NCBI RefSeq assembly: GCF_001613265.1
Contig: NZ_BDCA01000004.1
Location: forward strand, 1 to 64,000
Direction: 5' to 3'
Source of the DNA: Nocardia vermiculata NBRC 100427
GTDB lineage: Bacteria; Actinomycetota; Actinomycetes; Mycobacteriales; Mycobacteriaceae
DNA length: 64,000 bases
Part shown: positions 9,260-18,408 of the stretch, in pieces
Numbering within the stretch: position 1 is the first letter of the stretch
Layout: every line of letters begins with the position of its first letter
The notes under the pieces: generated by a model
Database searches by the model: none
The model's input: only the letters and a program-made list of their open reading frames with translations
What the model was told of the DNA's origin: nothing
Position numbers and translations under genes: made by a program

Positions 9260-9940
9260 TCAGCGGGTCTCCCGCACCTGCGCCAACCAGCGCGCGCCCT
9301 CGTCGGGACTCGGAGTGCCACCCATGATGTCGAGCACCGCGTGCCCCAGGCAGGCGGCCGCCATCACCCGGTCGGCGATGACCTCGACGTCACCCCACGG
9401 GAGATACGGCTTGGCGATCACCAGCGAGACGATGCCGTGCGCCGACGACCACATTTCCAGCACCATCGGCATCGGGTCGCCCGCGGCGAATACGCCGGAA
9501 TCCATCGCCTCCTGCACCGTTTCGGAGAACCGTTGGAACGCACCACTTCCGAGCACCTGATCGACTGCGCTCGGACCTTCCCCGATGGAGGAGGTAGCGA
9601 CGCGGTACTGCCCCGGATGTTGCAGGGCGAACCGCACATAGGCCATGCCCTGGTCGCGCAGCCGGGTGATGGGTGAGGTATCGGGGTCGCCGGCGGCGGC
9701 GATCGCAGCGTCGAGTTCTTCGAAAACCTCCGCGACCGCGGCGTCGATCAGTTCGTCCTTGTCGGCGAAGTGCCGGTAGATCGACGGCGCGGTCACCCCC
9801 ACCACCTTGCCGACCTCCCGAATCGACACTGCGTCGGCATTCCCGTTGCGCGCCAGCAGTTCGCGGGTGGCCGCGAGAATCTCCGCACGCAGTCCGGGCC
9901 CGGAACCGCGCGCCGATCGGGGACGCCGCGGGCACATCAT
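9260..9940 (-). CDS. TetR/AcrR family regulator of the MMPL transporter
   Basis: 226 residues. The helix-turn-helix lies at about 20-65 (VSIREVGKVVGVTAPSIYRHFADKDEL in two parts), with a TetR C-terminal ligand domain of the WHG type. Its ATG (9940-9938) overlaps the TGA of the mmpL gene (9939-9937), so it is translationally coupled to the pump it probably represses. The inverted repeat at 12220-12248 before mmpL is the likely operator. Confidence 0.88.
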   Translation of the reverse strand: MMCPRRPRSARGSGPGLRAEILAATRELLARNGNADAVSIREVGKVVGVTAPSIYRHFADKDELIDAAVAEVFEELDAAIAAAGDPDTSPITRLRDQGMAYVRFALQHPGQYRVATSSIGEGPSAVDQVLGSGAFQRFSETVQEAMDSGVFAAGDPMPMVLEMWSSAHGIVSLVIAKPYLPWGDVEVIADRVMAAACLGHAVLDIMGGTPSPDEGARWLAQVRETR

Positions 9941-12198
9941 CGTCGTCCCGCGGGCTCGCGTAGGCGCACCGCTGTCGCCTCGGTGTTGTCGGAATGCTCA
10001 GTGAGACCGAACCTTTCGTGCCAGCGAGCCAGTGGGCCCGGCGCCCACCAGTTCGCGCGGCCGATCAGGCGCATCAGAGCAGGTACCAGCAGCATGCGGA
10101 TAACGGTAGCGTCGGCGAGCACGGTGATGGTCAAACCCAGCCCGAACATCTGCATGAACGACACCTGCGAGGTGATCATGGCACCCAGCACGATGGCCAT
10201 CAGCAGGGCGGCCGCGGTGACGATCCGGCCGGTGCGCGCCACGCCCACCGCGACCGAATGTTCGTTGGCGGCAGCGCTGCGATCGGAGGCCAGCCAGGCC
10301 TCACGCACCCGGGACAGCAGGAATACCTCGTAATCCATCGACATGCCGAAGGCCAGGCAGAACATCAGAATCGGCATGGTCGGTACCAGGAATCCGGTGG
10401 GGGTGAAGCCGAGTAGATCGGCGAAATGCCCCTCCTGGAATATCCACACCATCATGCCGAACATGGCGGTCAGCGACAGCGAATTGATCACCACGGCCTT
10501 CAGCGGCAGCACCAGACTGCCGGTGAACAGGAACAGCACCACGAACGTCGCGAGGGCGATCAGGGCGATCGCCAACGGAAGCTTGGCACCCAAGGCATGC
10601 AGGGAGTCGACATTCATCGCCGCCGCCCCACCGAACAGGGCGGGCGCGGGGGCAGGCACCTCGCGCAGCGCCTGCAATTGCTCCTTCGCCTGCGGGGAGA
10701 ACGGATCGAGAGTGGAGGTGACCGTGAGGTATTGGCCGCTGTCATTGGCCATACCCGGTGGCGCCTGGCCCATCCGGGCACCCGAGACGTAGACACCGCC
10801 GCTGGAAAGTACCGCGCTCACCCCGTCCACCTTCGACAGCGACTCGGCGTAGCCGTCGACGACCGCCGGATCTTCCGAGACGCCGGGGAGCACGATGGTG
10901 GTACCGGTTCCGGAATCGACGGCCGGGAATTCCTCGCGCAGCACATCTCCCACCGCGCGGCTGGCGTGCCCTTCGGGCAGTACCCGGTCGTCGGGATAGC
11001 CGAATTTCACGCCGAGGAACGGTGCGCCGACGGCCAGCAGTACTGCGATGATGGCGATCGACACCGGCACGGCGCGGCGCATCACCCAGGTGACCGTCCG
11101 GTACCAGGCGGTCTTCTCCTCCGGCTTCGGTGCGGGCTCCGGCCGGCCGGTCAGCCTGCGCAGCGCAGTACGCAGATTCCACGCGTTGATCCGGTCGCCG
11201 AGCAGCACCAATGCCGCCGGCAGGATCACGATCGAGGCGAGTGCGGCGGTCGCCACCACCGCGACGCCCGCATAGGCGAACGATTTCAGGAAGTACATGT
11301 CGAACACGGCCAGCACCGCCAGCGCGAGTGCCACGGTCAGTGCCGAGAACAGGACGGTCCGTCCGGCGGTCTGCACGGCGCGCACCGCGGCCGCCTCATG
11401 GGTCGCGCCCGTGGCCAATTCCTCGCGATACCGGCTGACGATGAACAGGCTGTAGTCGATCGCCAGTGCCAGGCCCAGCGCCGTGGTCATATTCAGCGCG
11501 TAGATCGAGACATCGGTGAACAGGGTGAAGCCGCGCAGCAGCGCGAGTGTGCACAGGATGGCGAAGACGCCGACCGCCAAGGGCAGCGAGGCGGCGACCA
11601 CGCTGCCGAAGACCAGGATCAGCACGACGGCGGTCAGTGGAACCGCGATGCCCTCGGCCATCGCCAGATCCTTGGTCACCTGGCTGTTCACATCGTGGTA
11701 GATCGCCGACAGCCCGCCCGGCCGCACGGTGATTCCCGCGGGCGTGTCCGCCAGGTTTCCGGCGATCTCGCCGGCGGCTCGCTGCGCCTTGTCGTCGCCC
11801 CCGGTGAGGTAGGCCATGATCAGCGCGCTCTTACCGTCGGTACTGCGCAGCGCCGCGGCCTGCTGCGGTGGACTGGTCCAGTAGGACCGCACGCCCACGG
11901 CGTCGGTGCGCGCGCTCAGACGTCCGGTGACCTCGGTCGCGGTCGCCCGCGCCGCCGCGGTGTCGACACCGTCCTCCGATTGCACCAGCAGCACCAGATT
12001 GGGCTCGGCACCGTCGAATTCGTCGGCGACGAGGCTCGCGGCCCGGGTGGATTCGGAGTTGTCGGAGGTGAAGCCGCCGGCCTGCAGGCGATCGGTCACG
12101 GTGGCGCCGAAGCCGCCGCAGAGCAGTGCGAGCGCGAGGGCGGCGAGTAGCACCCGTTTCGGATAGCGGGTGGCGAGCCGTGCGATTCGGGTCAGCAT
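9937..12198 (-). CDS. MMPL/RND family lipid or drug transporter
   Basis: 753 residues with the duplicated RND layout: one N-terminal helix (VLLAALALALLCGGFGATV), a large outer loop, five helices containing DYSLFIVSRYREEL, then a second half with FGMSMDYEVFLLSRVREAW. These paired MDYE/DYS...SRxRE motifs mark the MMPL family, which exports lipids, siderophores or drugs using the proton gradient. It starts at ATG 12198 behind GAGGAG. Coupled to the downstream tetR. Substrate not predictable; the length is short compared with the lipid-exporting mycobacterial MmpL proteins (~950). Confidence 0.9.
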   Translation of the reverse strand: MLTRIARLATRYPKRVLLAALALALLCGGFGATVTDRLQAGGFTSDNSESTRAASLVADEFDGAEPNLVLLVQSEDGVDTAAARATATEVTGRLSARTDAVGVRSYWTSPPQQAAALRSTDGKSALIMAYLTGGDDKAQRAAGEIAGNLADTPAGITVRPGGLSAIYHDVNSQVTKDLAMAEGIAVPLTAVVLILVFGSVVAASLPLAVGVFAILCTLALLRGFTLFTDVSIYALNMTTALGLALAIDYSLFIVSRYREELATGATHEAAAVRAVQTAGRTVLFSALTVALALAVLAVFDMYFLKSFAYAGVAVVATAALASIVILPAALVLLGDRINAWNLRTALRRLTGRPEPAPKPEEKTAWYRTVTWVMRRAVPVSIAIIAVLLAVGAPFLGVKFGYPDDRVLPEGHASRAVGDVLREEFPAVDSGTGTTIVLPGVSEDPAVVDGYAESLSKVDGVSAVLSSGGVYVSGARMGQAPPGMANDSGQYLTVTSTLDPFSPQAKEQLQALREVPAPAPALFGGAAAMNVDSLHALGAKLPLAIALIALATFVVLFLFTGSLVLPLKAVVINSLSLTAMFGMMVWIFQEGHFADLLGFTPTGFLVPTMPILMFCLAFGMSMDYEVFLLSRVREAWLASDRSAAANEHSVAVGVARTGRIVTAAALLMAIVLGAMITSQVSFMQMFGLGLTITVLADATVIRMLLVPALMRLIGRANWWAPGPLARWHERFGLTEHSDNTEATAVRLREPAGRR

Positions 12199-12219
12199 CG
12201 GTGCTCCTCGGTGCAGATA

Positions 12220-12248
12220 GGTAACGCCGTTATCGTAACGCTGTTACC
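12220..12248. promoter_or_regulatory. Inverted repeat operator upstream of mmpL-tetR
   Basis: Two 13-base arms, GGTAACGCCGTTA and TAACGCTGTTACC, separated by TCG; 11 of 13 positions are complementary. It sits 22 bases upstream of the mmpL start, over the expected promoter. It is the most operator-like element for the coupled TetR protein. Confidence 0.7.
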
Positions 12249-12314
12249 TAACCTGGACGCAAGGCCCGATGCCGAGAAATGTGGTGTTCCAGATCACCGA
12301 ATGTGCGGTGCGGA

Positions 12315-13145
12315 CTACTCGGGTCTGCGTGCCCGCCTGGTCAGGGCATGGCGTCCGCGTGGGCCCGGGACGGGGAGATCGTTCTCGACCGCGAGCCACT
12401 GCGCGGTGATCAGCCAGTGTTGCTGGGCGCGCAGATCGGCGGTGTCGGCGAAGATGCGGCGTCCGCGGCCGTCACGGAGTTCGCGGGCGACCACCGACCA
12501 CTGAGGTGGATGCCGGTGTTCGGTCCGGTGGTCGTCCAGGAAGCCGGCCAGCAGCGTGCCGATCGTGTTCACCGGCTGCCGGGAGACGCGGTCGCCGTAG
12601 CGCGCGGAGTAGAACTGCCGCGCGGCACACAGCGATCGGGGGCTGGCGTCGTAGGCGATCCAGCCGGCGCGCTGAGTCCGCTCCACTAGCCGGAGATGTT
12701 TGATCGCAGGAGGTGCGACGTCGCCGACCCGTTGCCGGATGAGGGTGAGTACCGGTTCGGCGCTCAGAATATCGCGCCGGGTGGGCCCGATTCCGTGTGT
12801 GTGCCGATAGTTCTGGGTGAGTTCGGCGAGCAGTCGGCCGAATTCGTCGACACTGCGCTGCGCCCGCCGGCCGAGCCCCTCGATGCGTTCGGATTCGGCG
12901 CGAATCCGATTCTGTGTGATCAGTGTGTGGATCGCCGGCAGGGTGGGCACCTGGCCGCGGTCGAGCAATTCGAGAATTGCGTCCGAAGTAGCCGGATCGG
13001 CCGCCGCCGATACCGGCAGCGAATCGCGGTTGCGGGAGAAATCGCGCGGGCTGATGGCGCGGCTGAGTAGGTCGGTGGCGGCGGGATTGCCGGCGAATTC
13101 GGTGTAGGAGAGCCAGGCGGTGGCGATGTCGTCGCAGGACGGCAT
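12315..13145 (-). CDS. Hypothetical protein, 276 residues
   Basis: An acidic N-terminus is followed by an Arg-rich, largely helical middle (QNRIRAESERIEGLGRRAQ) and a basic C-terminus ending in RRARRPE. The segment ELTQNYRHTHGIGPTRRDIL resembles a helix-turn-helix-type 'theoretical winged helix' start, but no domain is recognised with confidence. There is no signal peptide or membrane helix. A GGAGGTGTGACACC-like site precedes the ATG at 13145. Single gene between the mmpL operator and dnaX. Codon use matches its neighbours, which supports real coding. Confidence 0.65.
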   Translation of the reverse strand: MPSCDDIATAWLSYTEFAGNPAATDLLSRAISPRDFSRNRDSLPVSAAADPATSDAILELLDRGQVPTLPAIHTLITQNRIRAESERIEGLGRRAQRSVDEFGRLLAELTQNYRHTHGIGPTRRDILSAEPVLTLIRQRVGDVAPPAIKHLRLVERTQRAGWIAYDASPRSLCAARQFYSARYGDRVSRQPVNTIGTLLAGFLDDHRTEHRHPPQWSVVARELRDGRGRRIFADTADLRAQQHWLITAQWLAVENDLPVPGPRGRHALTRRARRPE

Positions 13146-13453
13146 GGTGTCACACCTCCGGAACGATCCGATCGTTGCTGTGGCGAAACATTGTTGTGCC
13201 CCGGCCGGGATGAGGGACCGACCGGGGCGACCAACCTGATGAAGGTTTGGCTACCGAAGTTGCCGAAATCAACGGTATCCAGACGATTGCGGCGGCGGCC
13301 AACCCATTGACGTAATCGTTACGTCCTGAAAATCGTTGTCGATCGGGGATCGAGTTCATACTTTCGGCCGCGCACCTGGTGTGCGCCGAAATTGCTCGGC
13401 GATTTGCCTGGAAACCGAATTGTGCTATCCGGCAATAATGTTGATCCAGTCGG

Positions 13454-13472
13454 TTGTTCGGGCAACGAACAA
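13454..13472. promoter_or_regulatory. Inverted repeat TTGTTCG-N5-CGAACAA
   Basis: A perfect 7-bp inverted repeat with a 5-base centre, 120 bases upstream of dnaX. It resembles SOS boxes (GAAC...GTTC) only loosely; the regulator is unknown. Confidence 0.35.
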
Positions 13473-13581
13473 GTGACCAGGATGTATGTGATATGGATCA
13501 CTGTTTAATCGGCGTCATCTCCGTGCACGCCGATCGCCACGGTACCGGGTGCGCGAATGGATAGCTGTCGGTGCGCGCCGG

Positions 13582-13587
13582 TACCCT
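13582..13587 (+). promoter_or_regulatory. -10 box TACCCT of a leaderless dnaX transcript
   Basis: TANNNT six bases before the GTG start of dnaX, with no Shine-Dalgarno sequence. This is the standard arrangement of leaderless mRNAs in mycobacteria. Confidence 0.55.
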
Positions 13588-13593
13588 CGGGCC

Positions 13594-16500
13594 GTGGCTC
13601 TGTACCGGAAGTATCGACCGGCAACCTTCGCCGAGGTAGTGGGGCAGGAGCACGTCACCGATCCGCTGAGTACCGCGCTCGACACCGGCAGGATCAGTCA
13701 TGCCTATCTGTTCTCCGGCCCGCGAGGTTGTGGCAAGACGTCCTCGGCGCGCATCCTGGCGCGCTCGCTGAACTGTGTCGAGGGACCGACCTCGCGTCCG
13801 TGTGGCGTGTGCCCGTCGTGTGAGGCGCTCGCACCGGGCGGGTCGGGCAACCTCGACGTGATCGAACTCGACGCCGCCAGTCACGGCGGCGTGGACGATA
13901 CGCGTGAACTACGCGACCGCGCCTTCTACGCACCGGCGGAATCGCGCTACCGGGTCTTCATCGTGGACGAGGCCCATATGGTCACCACGGCCGGCTTCAA
14001 CGCGCTGCTCAAGATCGTCGAGGAACCACCGGCGCATCTGATCTTCATCTTCGCCACCACCGAGCCGGAGAAGGTGCTGCCGACCATCCGGTCGCGCACC
14101 CATCACTACCCGTTCCGGCTGCTGCCGCCGGCCACCATGCGTGGTCTGCTCGGCACGATCTGCGACCAGGAACAGGTCCGTGTCGAGGAATCGGTCTACC
14201 CGCTGGTGATTCGCGCGGGCGGCGGATCACCGCGCGACAGCCTGAGTGTGCTGGATCAGTTGCTGGCCGGTGCGGGGCCCGAGGGTGTCACCTATCCGCG
14301 CGCGCTGGCCCTGCTCGGGGTCACCGATATCGCTCTGATCGACGAGGCGGTCGACGCCCTCGCCGCAGACGACGGCGCAACCCTGTTCGCGACGGTCGAC
14401 CGGGTGGTCGAGGCCGGGCACGACCCGCGGCGCTTCGCCACCGACTTGCTCGAACGCATTCGCGACCTGATTCTGCTGCGCGCGGTACCCGATGCGGCCG
14501 AACGAAACCTGGTCACCGGCCCCGGCGATGTCATCGCCCGCATGTCCGCCCAGGCCGATCGGATCGGTGCGGCCACGCTCGCGCGCTACGCGGAACTGTT
14601 GCACGAGGGCCTGGGCGATATGCGCGGGGCAACCGCACCGCGCCTGCTGCTCGAGGTCGTCTGCGCGCGCATGCTGCTGCCGGGTGTTTCGGAGGCCGAA
14701 TCCGCCACCTTGCAGCGGCTGGAACGCCTGGAACGCCGGGTCGAGTCGGGCGCAGTCCCTGCCGCTGGGGCGGTACAGGCGCCCGCCCAGGCGGACCGCG
14801 AGCCCGCTCCTTCCGCACCGGTGGGAGGAGCGCCCGCCGCATCCCGCCCGTCGGGTGAACCACGCCGCCGTGGCGCGGAAGTACTCGCAGCCATGCGCGA
14901 ACAGAAGAACGCGGCACCGCATCCCGCGCAGCGGGCCCAATCACCGACCGGCCCGCAACAGTCCAGGCCACAACCGGCGCCGGACACCGGAGCCGCACAT
15001 CCTGATTTGCCGGCAGTCGCAGGGCCGCCGGAATCCGGTGCTCCCGCCGCGAACTCCGAACGGACCGCGTCCGATGCCGCCCGGCCCGCCGCCGATGCCG
15101 AACGGGATGCTCGCGGTACCGAAGAGACTGTGGCCGATGCCGATCGGACCGACGTCCGCGCCGAGCGGACTGCGGAGAACCCCGTTCGGTCTGATTCCGA
15201 TGCCGAACGGAACAGTTCAGGTGCCGAGCAGCAGGCCCGTGGCGCCGCACGGCCCGGTGTCGATGCCGAACAGGACCCCGTCGAACAGGCTGCCGCCGAT
15301 GCTGTTCGGACCGGCAGCGGGTCCGAACGGACTGCTTCCGGCGCGAAGCATGCCCCGGATTCCGAACGGACTGTTTCCGAAGCCGGGCGGCCCGCCGACG
15401 ATGCCGAACGGATGGGTAAGGCCGCCGAACGGCCCGCGTCTGATGCCGAACGCGCCGATCATCAGGCTGAGGGGGCCGCGGCCGATGCTGTTCGGATCAG
15501 TGGTGAGGCCGAACGGCGCAATGCCGACTCCGTCCCGAGTGGTGCCGATGCCGAACAGGCCGATCGGCGTGCCGAGCGGGCTCCTGATGCCGAACGGACT
15601 GTAGGCGAATCCGGTCGGCCTCCTGGGGAGTCCGAACGGACCGTTGACGCAGCTGAACGGACTATCGACGCCGGCCGCGCCGGATTCGAGTCCGAACGAC
15701 CCGCGGCCGAGGCCGGACAGCCTGCTCCCGATGCCGAACCGATCACTGAGGCCGCCGAACGGCGTGCTCATGATGTCGACGAGCGCGTGGCCGATGCCGT
15801 TCGGACCGCTGGTGGGGTGGAACGGAGTGCAGCGGCCGGCGAGCGCCCCGCCGCGGATGCCGAACCGGCTGCGGTGCAGGCCGTGCCGACCGGTGATGGG
15901 GGTGAACGGGCGGCTTCCGAGTGGAATGGCGCGTCCGATCGACACGGTGAGGACTCCGAGCGGGCTGCCGGTTCGCCGATCCGGGCACCCGAGTCGAGCC
16001 CCGCCGAGCCGAGTGCCGCCGGGGCGACGGACACCCCGGGCGGTGGCGCGGAGGTTGCTGGTGCGGCCGGTGGCGATGTCCTCGGTGAGGTCGAAGGCGC
16101 GTGGGCCGATATCCGGGCGAAGGCCCGGGAGTCCGCCGCCACGCTGCATGCATTGTTGTCGGCCGCGGCGCCGGTGCGGGTGGAACAGGACACCATCGTG
16201 TTCGCGCACCCGCATGCGCCGCTGGCCGAGCGGTTGTCCGGGCCGGGGAATATCCAGGCGCTGCAGCAGGCGGTGGTGGCCGTGCTCGGCCGGGCGTACA
16301 GCGTGCGCTGGGAGGTCGGGTCGGCCACCGGTTCCGCAGGCTCGCGAGGGCAGGGCAGCGGCGCGGCCGAGAAACCCGCGCGCGGTGGTGAGCGCTCCCC
16401 GGCGCGCGGCGGTTCCGGGCAGGCACCACCGCGGTTCGTGCGGCCCAGTCAGGCGCAGGCGCAGTCCCCGGAGGGGGAAACCCGGAGCGGTGCGGCCGAT

Positions 16501-16857
16501 GCGTGGGGCAGCGGTGGTACGGACGGCGCCGGGGCGGGACCCGGGCGCCGGGACAACACCGGTCAGGCTCCGCGGCGGGAATTCCACCCGCCCCGGGGCG
16601 GATCTCACGGCGCTCACGGTGCCTCCGACGACGATATTCCACCGCCCGAGGCGCCGGACTATCCGGACGATCCCGGGCCTCGGGACTACTCGCCGGTAGG
16701 TTACGACGGTGTCCCACCTGCGTTGACGCCGGAGGAAGAGCAGGAGATGCTCGCGGAATCCGCGCGCCCGGTTCCTCCCGAGCAGCGCCGCGACCCTGAT
16801 GAGGTGGCCTTGGAGTTGCTGCGAACTGAGTTGGGTGCCACACAGCTGGGTGGTTGA
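13594..16857 (+). CDS. dnaX: DNA polymerase III subunit gamma/tau with an expanded repeat linker
   Basis: Clamp-loader ATPase of the replicative polymerase. The start is GTG 13594 (VALYRKYRP...), the usual dnaX start. Residues 1-~370 are the conserved clamp loader: Walker A GPRGCGKT (42-49), zinc cysteines C61, C70, C73 and C76, Walker B VDEAH, and sensor 1 (IFIFATTEPEKV). About residues 490-785 are a low-complexity linker of Ala/Glu/Arg/Asp heptads. A tau-like C-terminal domain follows (GAWADIRAKARESAATLHALL, ~830-910), then another disordered tail. At 1087 residues it is close to twice the M. tuberculosis protein (~578). All six frames stay open over the linker because of its biased base composition. 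Confidence 0.93.
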   Translation: MALYRKYRPATFAEVVGQEHVTDPLSTALDTGRISHAYLFSGPRGCGKTSSARILARSLNCVEGPTSRPCGVCPSCEALAPGGSGNLDVIELDAASHGGVDDTRELRDRAFYAPAESRYRVFIVDEAHMVTTAGFNALLKIVEEPPAHLIFIFATTEPEKVLPTIRSRTHHYPFRLLPPATMRGLLGTICDQEQVRVEESVYPLVIRAGGGSPRDSLSVLDQLLAGAGPEGVTYPRALALLGVTDIALIDEAVDALAADDGATLFATVDRVVEAGHDPRRFATDLLERIRDLILLRAVPDAAERNLVTGPGDVIARMSAQADRIGAATLARYAELLHEGLGDMRGATAPRLLLEVVCARMLLPGVSEAESATLQRLERLERRVESGAVPAAGAVQAPAQADREPAPSAPVGGAPAASRPSGEPRRRGAEVLAAMREQKNAAPHPAQRAQSPTGPQQSRPQPAPDTGAAHPDLPAVAGPPESGAPAANSERTASDAARPAADAERDARGTEETVADADRTDVRAERTAENPVRSDSDAERNSSGAEQQARGAARPGVDAEQDPVEQAAADAVRTGSGSERTASGAKHAPDSERTVSEAGRPADDAERMGKAAERPASDAERADHQAEGAAADAVRISGEAERRNADSVPSGADAEQADRRAERAPDAERTVGESGRPPGESERTVDAAERTIDAGRAGFESERPAAEAGQPAPDAEPITEAAERRAHDVDERVADAVRTAGGVERSAAAGERPAADAEPAAVQAVPTGDGGERAASEWNGASDRHGEDSERAAGSPIRAPESSPAEPSAAGATDTPGGGAEVAGAAGGDVLGEVEGAWADIRAKARESAATLHALLSAAAPVRVEQDTIVFAHPHAPLAERLSGPGNIQALQQAVVAVLGRAYSVRWEVGSATGSAGSRGQGSGAAEKPARGGERSPARGGSGQAPPRFVRPSQAQAQSPEGETRSGAADAWGSGGTDGAGAGPGRRDNTGQAPRREFHPPRGGSHGAHGASDDDIPPPEAPDYPDDPGPRDYSPVGYDGVPPALTPEEEQEMLAESARPVPPEQRRDPDEVALELLRTELGATQLGG
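15055..15950 (+). repeat. Degenerate 21-base (heptad) tandem repeat inside dnaX
   Basis: Around 40 degenerate copies of a 7-residue unit, roughly [AS]-E-R-[TPA]-x-x-[DEG] (AERTASD, AERPASD, SERTVSE and similar). At DNA level GCCGAACGG recurs. The pattern looks like slipped-strand expansion of a coding repeat that has since diverged. Confidence 0.75.
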
Positions 16858-17159
16858 CAGCCACCCGTCATCCTGCGTTAAGTTAACCGGAGTTCGCATC
16901 CCGCTGTACTATGAACGGGTGGTCGTCAGCACCTGCGCGACGAGGTTCTATGGTGGGCCCAGGCATACGGGCTCCCCGGAGCGTGCGTGGGCCGGTGCGT
17001 GTCGGCGTTTGTACAGCGTTATGCGCTCGGTGTGCCCGGAAGGAAGGTTCGTTCGACCTCGAGGGCCCGCCGGTGTGGTGAGTCGCTGCCGGCTCACCGG
17101 GATCGAACACGGTCGGTCGGATGGCCGGTCGGCACCTTTAAGGAAGGAAACACTCCGAT
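16858..17159. other. Intergenic region between dnaX and fadA
   Basis: About 300 bases with no supported gene. It has GTTAA-G-TTAAC (16878-16888) and TACTAT (16907-16912), a plausible promoter that would leave a leader of about 240 bases before fadA. GTTAAC also forms the core of the palindrome at 42049-42062, so a shared regulator is possible but unproven. Confidence 0.4.
16907..16912 (+). promoter_or_regulatory. Candidate -10 box TACTAT for fadA-fadB
   Basis: TACTAT lies 19 bases after GTTAAC, in the only AT-richer stretch upstream of fadA. Spacing is not ideal, so this is weak evidence. Confidence 0.3.
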
Positions 17160-18371
17160 ATGACCACAGAGGCCTACATTTTCGAGGCCATCCGCACTCC
17201 GCGTGGCCGCAACAAGAAGGGCTCGCTGCACTCGGTCAAGCCGATCGATCTGACGACCGGTCTGGTCCAGGAGCTGCGCAACCGCTTCCCGAACCTGGAT
17301 GAGGATCGGATCTCCGACATCATCCTGGGTGTCGTCTCGCCGGTCGGAGACCAGGGCGCCGATATCGCGCGCACCACCGTGCTGACCGCCGGCCTGCCCG
17401 ACACCGTCGGTGGTGTGCAGATCAACCGCTTCTGCGCCTCCGGCCTCGAGGCCGTCAACATGGCCGCGCAGAAGGTTCGTTCCGGCTTCGAGGACCTGGT
17501 CATCGCCGGTGGCGTCGAGTCCATGTCGCGGGTGCCGATGGGCACCGATGGCGGTGCGCTGTTCACCGACCCGGCCACCAGCTACGACCTCTACATCGCC
17601 CCGCAGGGCATCGGTGCCGACCTGATTGCCACCATCGAGGGCTTCTCCCGCGAAGATGTCGACGCGTTCGCGGCGCGCTCGCAGGAACTGGCCGCCCAGG
17701 CCTGGACCGGCGGCTACTTCGCCAAGTCCGTCGTTCCCGTGAAAGATATCAATGGCCTGACCGTCCTGGACCGCGACGAGCACATGCGTCCGGGCACCAC
17801 TGTCGAGGATCTCGGCAAGCTCAAGCCGTCCTTCGCCGGAATCGGTGAAATGGGTGGCTTCGACGCGGTGGCGCTGCAGAAGTTCCACTTTGTCGAGCAG
17901 ATCAACCACGTCCACCACGGTGGCAACAGCTCGGGCATCGTCGACGGTGCCGCGATGGTGCTGGTCGGTTCCCAGGAAGCGGGGGAGGCATCCGGTTTGA
18001 CCCCGCGCGCCCGCATCGTCGCCACCGCCACCAGTGGCGCCGACGCCACCATCATGCTCACCGGCCCGACCCCGGCCGCGCACAAGGCGCTGGCCAAGGC
18101 CGGTCTGTCGGCCGAAGACATCGATCTCTACGAGATCAACGAGGCCTTCGCCTCCGTCGCGCTGAAGTTCCAGAAGGATCTGAAGATCCCGGACGAGAAG
18201 CTGAACGTCAACGGCGGAGCCATCGCGATGGGCCACCCGCTCGGCGCCACCGGCGCGATGATCACCGGCACCATGGTCGACGAGCTGGAGCGCCGCAACG
18301 CCCGCTACGCCCTGGTGACCCTGTGCATCGGCGGCGGCATGGGTGTGGCCACCATCATCGAGCGCGTCTGA
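17160..18371 (+). CDS. fadA: Acetyl-CoA C-acyltransferase (thiolase), beta-oxidation
   Basis: 403 residues, full thiolase length. The nucleophilic cysteine lies in [17 protein letters not shown] (about C91). The C-terminal half carries YEINEAFA, the histidine loop [18 protein letters not shown], and the second active cysteine in [13 protein letters not shown]. It cleaves 3-ketoacyl-CoA to acetyl-CoA and a shortened acyl-CoA. AAGGAAGGAAA precedes the ATG. It is followed 37 bases later by fadB, so the two probably form the trifunctional beta-oxidation complex equivalent to Rv0859-Rv0860. Substrate range (long chain) is from the family, not shown here. Confidence 0.93.
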   Translation: MTTEAYIFEAIRTPRGRNKKGSLHSVKPIDLTTGLVQELRNRFPNLDEDRISDIILGVVSPVGDQGADIARTTVLTAGLPDTVGGVQINRFCASGLEAVNMAAQKVRSGFEDLVIAGGVESMSRVPMGTDGGALFTDPATSYDLYIAPQGIGADLIATIEGFSREDVDAFAARSQELAAQAWTGGYFAKSVVPVKDINGLTVLDRDEHMRPGTTVEDLGKLKPSFAGIGEMGGFDAVALQKFHFVEQINHVHHGGNSSGIVDGAAMVLVGSQEAGEASGLTPRARIVATATSGADATIMLTGPTPAAHKALAKAGLSAEDIDLYEINEAFASVALKFQKDLKIPDEKLNVNGGAIAMGHPLGATGAMITGTMVDELERRNARYALVTLCIGGGMGVATIIERV

Positions 18372-18408
18372 TTCTCACCCTTCACATTCTCCAGGAGAAC
18401 GAAAAACT

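Larger units (their letters stand above)
13146..13593. other. Intergenic region upstream of dnaX
   Basis: About 450 bases, visibly richer in A+T than the flanks, without a supported gene. It holds a GCGCAC...GTGCGC inverted repeat near 13371, a TTGTTCG...CGAACAA inverted repeat (13454-13472) and the dnaX -10 box. The region was searched for the SRP RNA that lies near dnaX in M. tuberculosis; nothing resembling its conserved loop was seen. Confidence 0.5.

Noticed and set aside
13146..13593. SRP (4.5S) RNA upstream of dnaX, as in M. tuberculosis
   Set aside because: The conserved SRP RNA loop sequence could not be found here or downstream of dnaX.
15217..16899. Minus-strand and alternative plus-strand open frames over dnaX
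   Set aside because: They arise from the GC-rich repeat, whose composition removes stops in all frames; only the dnaX frame has the clamp-loader domains.
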